DNA of 64,000 bases from Motacilla alba alba (Eukaryota > Chordata > Aves > Passeriformes > Motacillidae): the NCBI RefSeq assembly GCF_015832195.1, contig NC_052032.1:5648618-5712617 (forward strand), written 5' to 3'. Positions 11,501 to 23,300 of the stretch are shown piece by piece (position 1 is the first letter of the stretch; each line of letters begins with the position of its first letter). Made by a program: the position numbers and the translations under genes. The notes beneath the pieces were generated by a model, which searched no databases, was not told where the DNA came from, and saw nothing but the letters and a program-made list of their open reading frames with translations.

Positions 11501-14500
11501 TTTTTCCTGGACAGTGAGAAGTTATTTTTTACAGCTGTCTGTTCAGGAACTAGACTTGGGGGAAAATAGCCAACCAAAAAAGAATATAACTGCTGAAATG
11601 TCTGTGAACTGCCTGGCTATGGACAGAACCAAAGGGATGACACAGAGCAGTGGCAACTCTCACCTGCCCCAGCCCTGTCTGCTGTCAGTGTTCTCTGTTA
11701 CCTGATAGACTGGGTCAGTGTGGGTGTCATCTGTCATCCCTGTCCTCCAAATCACAGGGTCTTCTGTCCTGCTGGTGTCCCACACCACCAGCTCCCCACT
11801 AAACAGGCCACCTGGAAGGACAAATACGAAACACTCAAGGTCTGACAGCGCAGAACAAACGCACAAATGGAGCAATGGTGGGAACAGACACACCAGCTTC
11901 AAAGGTTGGGCAGTTCTGTGCAGGGCACAGACAGTTCTGGTGTAAGAGGATATTGCTCTGCTGAAATAAGTTTATTCCCTTACAGCCAGGGCTGGATTTC
12001 CTTCTGTCACCTCTCTCTGAGAAGGGGATATAAAGGCAGGTGTCACTGAAGAAGCAGCAAGTCCCAGTTCAGAGGTAACAGTGCACTTATCTGTGTTGGT
12101 AGGCATTAGTTCCTCCATTTGAGGAGCTGCAACACTGTTCCTTTACAGGAAATCTGAGGCTGGGCTCAGAGAGAAAAACCAAAGGATCCAGGCTGCAGGA
12201 AAAAAGGGTGAGTTTCAAGTATGGTCTGAGGTAAGAACAACCCACCAGCTATCAGTGATGGCTGGGAGGGATGGAAGGCCAGGCACATGACAGAACTGGG
12301 AACATCCACCACCAGGTCAGGGTGCTGTGGATTCAACCCTCTTCTGTCCAGATTCCAGGTACAAACATAGGATTTTTCTGTGCTCCAGTCCCCATCGTCC
12401 AACCTGAAAAACAAAAAGCTACATCTTGCTTTGTGTGTTCCAGAGAGCACAGAGCAGAGCTCTGAGATTCCCCATGGTCACCTCAATGAGCTGCTTTGGG
12501 TCCTGCCATGAAGGACTCACGAGGGGATGGAACTTCTCTGGGAGCTGCTTTATAAAGGATGTGACAGGGAACACCTGTGCTTACCTCTAAGTGGCAGCCA
12601 GTAAATTTTGGGTACAATTTCCCTATTCCAAGACCTACTCACCATTCAAATAATGGGAACTATCAAAAGGGTGCATATGGAAAGTTCATGGAAGGAATTC
12701 TGCTGAGAGTACGCACAGACACAAAAACCACATCCTCATCTGCAAACAGTTGGAGACTGGGAGAGCAGAAGGAGCAGCTAACATACGGGTTTGCCCTGTT
12801 TTACTGTTCCCTATGCATCCTCTCATGGAAACCCTTTGTGCTGGGGCTTTAAATCTAAGGAAAGGGGAGCATTAAAAAAAAATAAGGGCAGAAGTAGGGC
12901 CAAGAAAGAGGGAGCTGCTACAGACATTAATGGATTAGACAAATTATTTGTGAAATGCTTATTTCAGAAATCCTTAAAGGTGTCATTACATGTCCATGGC
13001 ACGCATGAACAGGGGCCGGGTTCATCCAGGGTGCTCAGAGACCACATTAAACATCATGATCTCAGAGAAGATAAAGTGCATTCTCCCAAACCTCACCTAC
13101 AGATATTTGCAAGTGCATCTGCTCTTTACATCTTTCAAACAGAATCTACTTAGAAACAAATCAGTAAGATCATGTATCCATTCTCAGAGTGGGGGGGAAG
13201 GTAGAAGAAATAAAAGATAAATTCAGGACTTGCCTGAGATTTTGTTACTTTGAAGATTATTTAATTTAACTTGCATAAGGAGTGGATATAGAGATATAGA
13301 TCTAGATATAGGTATAGGTATAGATATATGTCAGTTTATTACTGCAGAGAAAGCAAACATATCCAGACCTCAGGTCAGCCTGAAACATCACATCAGCCTC
13401 AGCTGCACTCCCAAATCCCTGCAGGTACTCACCGGCCGTAGGAACATGCAATGACAGATCCTGTGGCATTCCATGAAACACTGGTGACCTGCAGGTTTTG
13501 ATCTTGAGCCTCTGGGTATGACAGCGTATGCAAACACAACACCTGGAAGAGATCAAATCCAAGCACTGAGGCAACAATCTCTGAGCAGAGAGAAGTAAGA
13601 TCCGTGCCCACCCCTGACGTGATTGTGGGGTTACAGTGTGGGTTTTCCTCCGTCCAAGAATTTATGTGAAAAGGTTGTTGAATTCCTGTTGGGAAACAAA
13701 CCCACAACACAAGTGTCACTCAAACAGAACCTCTCAGAGAGTGCACAGCTCTGGAAGGCTGTGCCTAAGAATTCACAGCAGCTGCCAGGTGTGAGTTTGG
13801 CACTCGCTGCACTTCACAAGTAACAGTCTGAAAATGCCAGTCCCAACATGTACTGTCTGATACAAACTGCTTCCATTCCTGAGCACCACGTACTAAACAA
13901 ACCTAAGCAGGCAGAGCTGCCAACTCACTGACTGCAACTGTTCTTAGATCCCTGCTAGGCTGGAGTGCTCTGGAGGGGCTGAAGGAAAGCCTACACCAAC
14001 TGCAGGCTTCCTCCTCTCACTGCTGCTGCAGCTCAGTCACCAGCAGGAAGAACAGTTTTACCAAGCAAGGAGAAAGCTGAAAAAACCCCAAGGAGCCCAA
14101 CTGGTAATGTTTAATTATTAGAACCTGGCAAGAACAATCACAGCAAAAAGGACTAACAACTTAGAGTAACTGAACTCTGCTGGGACAATGACCTGAATTC
14201 TGTCACTTACTGTTTCATCCTGATCTGTCCAGTTCACTTCAAAGCCATCAAAGGCGTGACTTTTCCAGTTTTTATTTAGTTCTTTGATAACAGCATCCTC
14301 CACTCTCTGAAGGAACAACAGAAGCCCAGTGTAATCTACTTGGACTTCTTGCTGGAAGTCTTGGACAGCATCTTTGCCCTGTTCTGTCTGCACCGCAGCA
14401 TCTCGGGCTGTATGAGACTGTGCTGCAGCTTCTGCTGTTGAAATTTTCCCAGTCTGGCAAGTTTTCTAGTGAAAGAAAACAGACAGTCTGTAATCCAAGC

Positions 14501-15159
14501 AGAAAAACAAGTGTTGCACAACGCATTTAAAGCACCTTCCCCTTCCTGCTGTTTCACGGAGACATTCCAGCCCCTCTGCACGCTCTGGTTCATGGTGAAA
14601 CACAGGGTACCTCCGTACCTGCCCAGGTGGTGGTGATGCCCAGGTTTGTGACCTTCCCATGATCTGATCGGAGGCAGAGATGCCCGAATGCCAGTCAGAC
14701 TCGGGCAGTGCTCTAAAGCATGGAATGGGAAGGACGGGAGAAGGCAAGAAGGCAGCGAGCTCCAGAGTAAGGAGCGAGCAGTGCACGCCGCGACAGCGCA
14801 GCTTTATGGGCTCTCAAACTGCGGGGCGGCAGCCGCTCGGCCGGTCCTTGGCCTATTCGCACACAGGGTACATCAGCAAAACGCAGACGGGACAGAGCCG
14901 GCGGGCGGACACGGGCCCCGCCGCCCGGCCCCGCCGGTGCCAACAGCTACCCGAGCGGGAGCCGGTGCCAACAGCGACCTGAGCGGGGGGTCGCGGACGA
15001 ACAGGGAGGGGACAAGTCGGGGCACGATCCCAGGAGGTCCGGGTACGAGAGCGCGGAGCGGGGCCGCCCCGGGGGTCTCACCGCCTCGCAGCGCGCGCTC
15101 CGGGCGCTCCTCCACAGCGACTGCACGTCGGCACCGGGTGCCGTCCTGTCCGCGAACAT
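8559..15159 (-). CDS. DYNC2I2: Cytoplasmic dynein-2 intermediate chain 2 (WDR34), complete
   Basis: DYNC2I2 is a WD40 intermediate chain of dynein-2, the motor for retrograde intraflagellar transport in cilia. Minus-strand exons in transcript order are 15159-15082, 14465-14211, 13542-13433, 12403-12246, 11811-11702, 11010-10843, 10446-10217, 9535-9378 and 8797-8559 (stop TGA). They join into a 501-aa frame. Diagnostic stretches matching recalled human WDR34 include [30 protein letters not shown]-like [38 protein letters not shown] and [19 protein letters not shown]. The start is the ATG at 15159: it opens the only frame leading to KTCQTGK in exon 2, though the N-terminus is shorter than in human. 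Introns 7 and 8 begin GC (donors at 10216-10215 and 9377-9376), both AG|GCAAGT. Several WD blades lie between about residues 130 and 490. Confidence 0.96.
13283..13330. repeat. GATATA-rich microsatellite
   Basis: A short run of imperfect GATATA/GGTATA hexamers lies in DYNC2I2 intron 3. It has no coding role and is probably length-polymorphic. Confidence 0.7.
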
Positions 15160-15181
15160 GCCGGGGCCGGAGAGGGCCCGG

Positions 15182-15270
15182 GGGCCCGGGGCATTGGGGG
15201 TCGCTCCCGGCGGGCCCGGGGGGTCGGGGGTCGCTCCCGGCGGGCCCGGGGGATCGGGGTCGCTCCCGGC
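15182..15270. repeat. Three-copy 30-bp GC-rich tandem repeat
   Basis: Units at 15182-15211, 15212-15241 and 15242-15270 each begin GGGCCCGGGG and end GGTCGCTCCCGGC. They differ at a few central bases, and the third is one base shorter. The repeat starts 23 bp upstream of the DYNC2I2 start codon, so it lies in the 5' UTR or core promoter. Confidence 0.9.
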
Positions 15271-15308
15271 GGTCGCGGCCCGTGGCGCTCCCGCCGCCCG
15301 CGCCTCCG

Positions 15309-15322
15309 GTTCCCATGGAAAC
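15309..15322 (-). promoter_or_regulatory. DYNC2I2: X-box-like RFX site upstream of DYNC2I2
   Basis: The 14-mer GTTCCCATGGAAAC is an imperfect inverted repeat differing at two positions from the optimal RFX palindrome GTTGCCATGGCAAC. It lies 150 bp upstream of the start codon. RFX factors drive many ciliary genes through such sites, which suits a dynein-2 subunit. The role is inferred. Confidence 0.6.
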
Positions 15323-15332
15323 GGGCGCGCGG

Positions 15333-15340
15333 TGACGTCA
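15333..15340. promoter_or_regulatory. DYNC2I2: Perfect CRE (TGACGTCA)
   Basis: A full palindromic cAMP response element for CREB/ATF-type factors lies 11 bp beyond the X-box-like site and about 175 bp upstream of the DYNC2I2 ATG. Confidence 0.7.
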
Positions 15341-17579
15341 CCCGAGCGACGAGCCCGCCGGCCCGCGAGCGGCGAAGGGAGCCGGGCGGGGCCATGTTGC
15401 GCCAGGGCGCGGGGCGGCCGTGCTGCGCGGGCGGCGGCTCCGTGCGGGACAGCGGGGCCGCCTATCCCGCCACCTTCGTTACAGCCCTGGGGCCGGCTGG
15501 GGCTGCTTCTTTCCCTTCGGTGGCTCCCGCCGTAGCTGCGCTGGGGCCCGGCCGGTCCCTCCGCGCCGCCGGGGGCAGGGCTGGCAGCGCCGGCGAAGGG
15601 CGCGGGGTGCCAGCAGCTGAGATGGCGGCGGGGAGGGGCGACAAAACCGAGCGCGGTGGAGAGCGGGGACCGGGCCGCCGAGGGAGGGAAGCTCTAGCTG
15701 GCTGTCACCGTGTGGTTGCCCGGGAATGGGGCCGGCTCAATGCACCCTTAGTGCCCGGGGTGCGCTCCAGCTCGCTGCTTTGCTCGCTGCCGTGGGTGGT
15801 TTTGATGGGGAATCGGGAATCCGTGCCTGGCTGAGTTCTGGGGCCGGGCTGGCTGCACGCCCGCGGGGCTGCTCTGCGGAGCCACCCGTGCCCGTAACAG
15901 CCCCTGCACCTCGATAGCCTGTGCTGTTCTGAACGCAGGGACAGGGACTGGTGGCGTACCGTCTTTAAGTGATTATTCCTAACAGGCATGGCTCTGCTTG
16001 GAGATTTTTTTCTAACTAACTCATTGGAACAACTTGATGATGAATGCACAGGCTAAATTTAGCGCTGGCATAAGCAGGCACAGATGCACCAACTTCAGTG
16101 GAGTTATTCCGGCTGTTGCTGGGAAGGAGTCTGGCCTGTGTGTAGGAATCAAGATCGCAGGATACAGAGCAGGAGCTCAGCAGAACGACTGTAGTGCTTT
16201 CACCTCTTGAGCACTTGTGAGTCCATTTATATCACAGCTGAGTGCAATGGTTCTGCTGAGGAATTTAAAGTACTACACAATTAACAGTGAAGAGTCCCTA
16301 AAACAAAAGAACTCTTATAGCCATTTTACAGACAGTGAAACTGGAGCAGAACAAGGTTCAGCGGCACCTCCTTCAAAAGCAAAAGGTCTCAATGGAACTG
16401 AATCCTCTAGAATTTCAAATCCTGGCTGGAGTGGACCATCATGATACCCCATAGAAGAGACAAGAACATGAAATCATAAACACTTTTGGGTTGGACTGAT
16501 GGCTCTTTTAGCCCTGTCATCTCTCTGTCATCAGCACAGGAGTTAATCTGAATTTCCAGAGTTCAAGCCTGGCAGCTGGTTCGTGTGGAAGTGTGAGCTG
16601 TGGCAGTCAGAGACCATCTTGGATGTAACTGAGCACTTTCTCAGCTCACTTTTCCTGCAGGCAGGCTCCTGGCTTTGGGTCACTGCATGGGGCAGGTTTT
16701 CATGTGTGGAAAAACTGATACTAAATATTTGAACCCAATAGCAGAGTAGTTTTCTTAAGAGGGTCTTAAGATTTATCCTCTATAAATAGATCATCTTCAG
16801 TCATCCATAAATTATCTTTAATTGGTATGATTAGAACTTCCAAGGCATATTACTCTTTAGTAGACGAGTAAATATTATGAGTGTGAATTAATATACTGGC
16901 TGCATCATCATAAAAATGCTGAGCACAAACTGCAATTTAAAAACTTTATAAATAACTTGTCAGGAGGGACTTAAGGAGAAAAGTTTGTGGGTTTTTGAGA
17001 TGGCAAAGAGATAACAAAACTGGAATTTAGGTATGTGAAACAGACAGAAATAAATCCACTTTTTTAGCCAGTAGTATGTAAAGTTACTGCAAATGTAGAA
17101 CATGTTCCCTCCATCGTGGTGCATGTCCGGGCTTTTTCTTCCCTGAGGATGAGAAAGGAGCAAACAGCTCCAGACGAGGACTGTTGTAAGTAACTGCACT
17201 TTGATCCTTTATTCCAATTTCTCTGGGGTTTCAATATATCAAAGGTATTTCAAGAAATCTCACGTTGCTTTTTTTTTTCCTGGCCTGGCAGTATCAGATA
17301 TATGGATGTTTTTGTCTTCACATCATCAGAAATAAGGCAGAATCGGGGATGAGTGGGGGAGGGCTGTTACTTGCCTGAGGCTACCCAGTCTCTTTTAAGT
17401 GGCTGCTTTTACGGCTGATCTGTGCTTTTTCCTCCCAGTTTCATGAGACAAAGTGTAGGAAGTTTTCACTTTTACATAATTGAGCAAATCAGCATCAAAA
17501 AAAAAAAAACCCACAGAAAACAACAAGAGAAGATTGAGGTAAAGAGAAATAAAAAAATTTAAAAAAAAAAAAAAAACAC

Positions 17580-18000
17580 AAAAGCGGGAGGGAAAAATTC
17601 AGAAAAAAGCTGCATGCTAGCGTGTGATCGCTGGGACCTGAGCAAAAGAAATACTCGGAGCTGCATCTCGGTAAAAATTCCCCCACTAGTGGGTGCAGTC
17701 GCTGCCCTCGATTTGTGATAAATGCTACTATTCAGTTCCGTGGAGGCTCCAGACAGGCGAAACAGGAGATTGTACCCGAAAACGGAGAGTCGTAACTGAG
17801 CCTTCTCCTTTTACACCTTCCCCTCCATTCCTTCCACCCCAAACACATGCACGTAGAGACGACTGAAACAACAAGCACAGATCGTGAGAGACTTCTTGGA
17901 CTTGGTCTGGCAGGGAGTGGCTTGACAAGGGATCGAAGGTATCGCCTTTGGCGTCTGATGGCTGTCCAGAGGAACAGAACTTTATACGTATTCTCGTTTA
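17580..18000. other. CpG-retaining patch in AT-rich intergenic DNA
   Basis: By eye, about twenty CpGs fall in roughly 420 bp, well above the surrounding kilobases. No protein frame or known RNA gene was recognised. It could be a conserved enhancer or an unmethylated regulatory element. Confidence 0.35.
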
Positions 18001-20309
18001 TTCACAGCAACAACTGTGTTATTAACCACAGTCAACAAACAAACAACAACAAACAAAAAACCAAAACTCTTCAACCGACAGCAAGGGTTTGTTTCAAAGA
18101 ATTGTCACTCCAGAACCTACTTGTTTCTCCAGCTTCCATAACCAGCAAGACCTAATGCTGTTCCCTGATAGTTGCCATCCTGCCTGTGCACTGCTGAGCA
18201 GCCCGAGGTGACAGATGTGGTCTGCCTGAGGCCTGGCTACTGAGCTATTGCCTTTGCATTAACCAAAGGATGTAACCTGAAGTTTAAAGTGGTTTTATGC
18301 TGACATTTTGTGCTTGTTTTTGAGTATGGACAATATCTGATCAGTTACTCCCATGTTTCTTTTTTGTTAGAAATTCATGATTTTGAAATTCACCAAACCT
18401 TGAGGGAAGTGAGGTCCTCGCAGCTGTCAGTGTTGGACTCACATCCATGTACCCCACCAGGTGCTCAGTAGCTTGATGAGGGTTCAGGTCCACATGTGGA
18501 CTCTATGTGTTACCTCAAGCTTTGTGAATCCCCCAGCTATTTCTTTTCCAATGCCATCTGTAACAGGCTCATGCATTTTCTCTAATTTGTGACCTCCTTT
18601 TTCCTGTCCCCCCTCCCAAAAGTCCCTGCAAATGCTGTGCCCCTTTTTGCTTTGAAAACCTATTTTTCCTTCTTAGCAGAAAACATCAGCTTGCTTCTGA
18701 AGTCCTGTTACACCAGAAGACATGATACATTATCAAAAGAGTCCATCTCCATTAAAATCATGACCTACTGTGCTTTGCAGAATTAGTCGGGGTTTCCTTA
18801 TAAATATGGGTGCGGTTTCTTGCCCTGTACAGGTATTGTTTATCCCCTATTCATTCCTTCATGATTAATAACAAGACAAAGATTTTAGTCAAGTGTAAGC
18901 AGCCCAGGAAGGAGCAGGGGGGAAGCTCTGTGGCAGGTGGCAGCAAGTTACCGCCACAGGGACACAAAGGCACTGCCGGCAGGGCTGGAATGGCAAGCAG
19001 AGCTGGCACGGGGCCGAGTGCCATGGATTGTCCAAAGAGGCATCTGTGAAAGGCTCAGGATCCTGAATCCTGGCTGCCATGGTGCTCTGAACTCCGTGGC
19101 AGCTTGGAGTCTCTGCCTTGGGCAGGGGATTGCTGCTGTCAATAAGGGGACTGGCAGTGTCTCTCTCCTTTTGGTGTCAGCAGCCTCCAGTTCCTGCTGA
19201 GTTCGTAGCAGCACGTCCAGCATCTCATCTCAGGAATAAAGGTACAATCTGCTGTGCCACTCCTCAAAGGTACCTGACCCTTTGCAGTGCTGACAGCATG
19301 AAACAAAACAGAGATCCCTTAAATTAATCCCACATTCAGTAACCATGCATGACTAAAAATTACTTATCTGTTCTATACATCACTTCATCAACTCATATTG
19401 CATCTGTAGTATCTCAAACGGTTGTTGGAATTTTAACTGCTATGTTTAAAGCCAGTGGCTGTATTAGAAGCAATGTGGACAGATATTAATCCTCTAAACA
19501 GAACTGGCTCTCCTTGGCAAAAGTGTGGTTTCAAAACAGGACATTCAGACGTGAGTTGTTACATTCCACTTGGTACCAGAATTTGCATGGTAGTTCTGGG
19601 TCACTCTTCAGAAATCTCTGTATTTATTTAAGCATGCCACTTTCATTTCTGAGACATTATTTCTATGAACACTGAATGTTCAATAAATACATCTTAGTTT
19701 TACTGGGGTATGGATATGTAATTTAAGAGTGGAGAACAAAATAATGTTCCTACCATGTTAGCTAATGCAGCAGGAAAGAGAGATTTGCAAGGACTCCTTT
19801 TTCTGATATAAATTTCACCTCCATTTAGAGAGTTTGCATATTGCCAGATTAGCTAGACCAGCAAAAGCACTTACTGTGAAAGCCACTTCTTAAATGGCAA
19901 ATAAAAATATCTCATTTGATTTTTTTTTATCCCAAGTATAACAGAGATTACAAAGAATCCTGGAACATATTATACAAGCACAGAGAGATAACTTTACAAA
20001 GTTATGCACCGCAGAAAGATTATCACCTTCTCAAAAGCACATGGAAGATGAAGGGAAGCAGAGTATCTTGTATAGACAAATTGGATATGTCAGTGCAAGT
20101 GTTTTAACTGCTTGCAGAAAATGCCAAGTGATTTGTAATGATCACTTTCTTTTTATCGTCTCCCTTTATCTCGCAGCAGAGTGACAGTCTGGTTCTGAGA
20201 AATAACAGAATGAACCACCCATGCAGCCTGTTTCTGTAACTTCTTTCTTCAGTATATATGTAGGGCTCCCAACACAAGTACTGATCCCAGTCCAGCTTGG
20301 AAAAATAAC

Positions 20310-20329
20310 AAAAAAAAAAAAAAAAAAAA
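20310..20329. repeat. Poly(A) tract of 20
   Basis: An uninterrupted run of A in the intergenic interval. No retrocopied gene was recognised upstream of it. Confidence 0.9.
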
Positions 20330-23300
20330 GGGAAAACATGACAAAACAGGGCTTAGGCAGCATGAATGTGGCTCTCTCTGGAGAAGTGTAAAAGACAATT
20401 GCACCAATTACATGCTGCTTTTGGAACTCCGTGTAGCCTAAGCCTATTGAAATATATATTTGTGAGCGGGAGAGGAGGGGAAGGAGGATGCTCTGGAATG
20501 AGGCCTGGAGCTGGAATGCTGTCGTAAAGGCAGCAGTAGGAGGGAGAGCTATAAACTGGCTGCAATCCTCAAATTTAAAAAAAGGTCCGGAAATATTTAA
20601 ATGCCAAATTATGTGACACCTTTCATTCCTGTTTTTTCTTTTGTCTTTAATTTTCCATTTAATTGACTGAAACTTTTCCTATTTATGCCACCAACTGTGT
20701 AAGCTGGGCTGACTAAAGGCATTTTTATTTGCCTACTCTAGCCTGACAAGCTGCTTATGCAACAGCTTGCACCTTTAATAACACCAATAAAACTGCATCA
20801 GAACTTCAAAAAAAAAAAAGATTTCTTAGCATCAAGGTCTGAGAGTACTTGCTGCAGTGCTGGCATGTGGCAGGAGGCAATTTATAAAGAATTAACTCTG
20901 ACAGTCACTTTATACAGCTGATTTTCAAAGATCTAGGCACTAAAGATGTGTTAATGAGGGTACTGAGGCTTCATAATTAATTATATTAGCATCTCTTTGT
21001 TACTCTCTACAACGGTAGTGGCTGGTTGACATTTCAATGGGAGTCTGGTGGTATTCTTTGTGATCATTATCCAGGAGTACAGTTATACCTTAGCTCCCAG
21101 AGGGAAACGTTGCATGTAAATGCCGCTGTGAATTGCAGGGGCTTTTGGAGCTCAGTAAAAGCCCTTGAAGGAGACCCCGCTGGAAACTGAATGGATGTCA
21201 GTAAAATTTCTCCAGTCTGGAGTCTCTCTTCAGATATGGACTCTCCTCCCCCTTCCTTTCCCTCCCCCCTTCCTTCCAGTGAGCTGGTCCTTCTCACAAG
21301 GCTTAAGAACAGCAACATCCAGTCCTTGCTGAATGTCGAGTTCCAGACCCCTAAAGGAAGGAATACTGACCTGAACAAAGCAGTGAACAAAGTAAACCTG
21401 AAAATAGGGAATATTTTCATAGGCTTGAATTTTCAGTGCAATAAAACCAGAGCTGCCAGAAGGAGTCCCAGAAGTGGTGAGTCAGATAATAGATGTACGG
21501 CTGTGGTGGGAGGGAAATGGTCTCTACTTTGTTTTATACCACCCCACCCCCCCTTTACAAAGGCAGATGAAATTATTTTCCAGTCCTATCACTGCAAAAA
21601 CAAACATGGAGTTTAAAGGTTATTTCCTTTGTGTGTTTGTGAGAGACATTAGTTTTGACTCCGGAGGGGAAAGGAAGATGTTTTGTCAATGACCTCAATT
21701 TCTCTGAAAGTTTTTATAGTATCACCTGAGGTGGCAGAGCTGCTCTTTTGTTTACTGATACAATTCACTTGTTTGTGTTAATTAAAAAAAAAAAAACTTA
21801 CAAAACCAAATTGCTGGTTTTTTTCACACCAGTTGCAGTTAGAAGCTTGTCATGGTTGGGCTCAGTTAAGGGCACAGTTTGACAAACACCTCTGCTAAGT
21901 AAAACTTGTGCAATGTGCTCCTCACTCTTTCATTCCTGCCTCCATGGGACTCTCTCACTTGTAACATTGCTCCTGCATCTGTGCCAGGGAACCAGATCAG
22001 AGTACTAGTCTGAATTTAAAAAAAAAGAAAAAAAAAAAGGGTTGTGGGGACTATTTCTAATTGAAATCAGATTCAGATTCAATTTAACACACACAAAAAG
22101 AAAATCACTGGCACAATGCAGGAACAATGTAAAGGGAAAGAGGGGAAGAATGTGTGGTGGAGAATGCATAAGTAGGAACTTCTACCAAAAAATAGTTTGT
22201 CAAACCATGTCCTGAAAGCCTTTACTTTCTTCCAAGCCAGAACCACTCTTTGCTGTGTGTGCAGGTAGAACCTTGCATGCAGGGATTACAGTCGCAGGAC
22301 TCTCAGAGCTACTGTAATACCAAAAAATAATAACTGTTCCTACAGACTGACACAATTAACTGAATTCCACTCACAGACCATAGTTGGCAATTCATGCAGC
22401 ATTTTATGTAGCTAAAGCTGGAGACCAGTTCTGTTCCTGAGTTCCATCTCCGGCTCTAATGAGCAATAACTCTGAATAACTCTGGCATTCAGTTCACCTA
22501 CCAGTAAAAGAATTACTTTCCTCACAGAGCTTTTTACATTTAACCAGATTTTTAAAATGAGCTTTGACATTCTCAGATGAAAAGAATAATGTGCACAATG
22601 TATTATTATAGCAAAAACTGTATATGACAGATTCCTACATGTTTTCCTGTCTTTTGTCTCACCTTTCCTGTCACCATACTCCTACACGGGACTCAATACA
22701 CACCGTAAATGTTTGAGTAATGCCACCTTCAAACTAATGAATTTGAATTCATGTACTTGTTCTTTGCTGAGCAATGTTGTGTGTGCTTATTTTTGTCTGA
22801 TACTTTTTGAATAGAGACAGAGGTTACTCCTCCTGAGAGTTAAAATATCAATAGTGCTCTACATAACAAGGGAAGTTTTTAATGATTCCCACAAAAACCG
22901 CTGCCACTTGGTAACAAGACAATGGATGAAATACACTGAGTGTAAAATTTTTGCCCCTAGTGCTGTTCCCAAGGGACCAAATCTAGAAGTGATAGTCAAC
23001 TTTGCCTAGGATTCAACAAGAGTTTTCCTGCTGTGGATTGAGGAGATGATAAATAAGAGTTCTAAGAATTGGCCAGAGTTAAAATCCTGAAAAGCAAACA
23101 TTTATACATTGACTCTGTAGACATATTGTCTCCCTTTTAATTTCCCTATGAGTGGAGAAGATGGAGAGGATCATCTGTCTATCTCCTTGCTGAAGCACTA
23201 GGTACAGTTTTATCTCGTCCTCAACATGTCTGAAAAGCTTATGCTTCATGTTCACAAATGTCTAAGGTTCTGTTGACTTTCAATTTAATATTTTAAAGAG

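Larger units (their letters stand above)
14760..15720. promoter_or_regulatory. DYNC2I2: CpG-island promoter of DYNC2I2
   Basis: A very GC- and CpG-rich block covers exon 1, the start of intron 1 and about 560 bp upstream of the ATG. It contains the X-box-like site, the CRE and the 30-bp repeat listed separately. Long open frames on both strands here follow from the absence of AT-rich stop codons and have no recognisable protein character. The island could also fire a divergent plus-strand non-coding transcript, but nothing in the sequence proves that. Confidence 0.8.

Noticed and set aside
16455..16530. Possible inverted CR1 scrap (TTTTGGGTTGGACTGATGG)
   Set aside because: It is short and diverged. 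The likeness to the reverse complement of a CR1 3' end could be chance.
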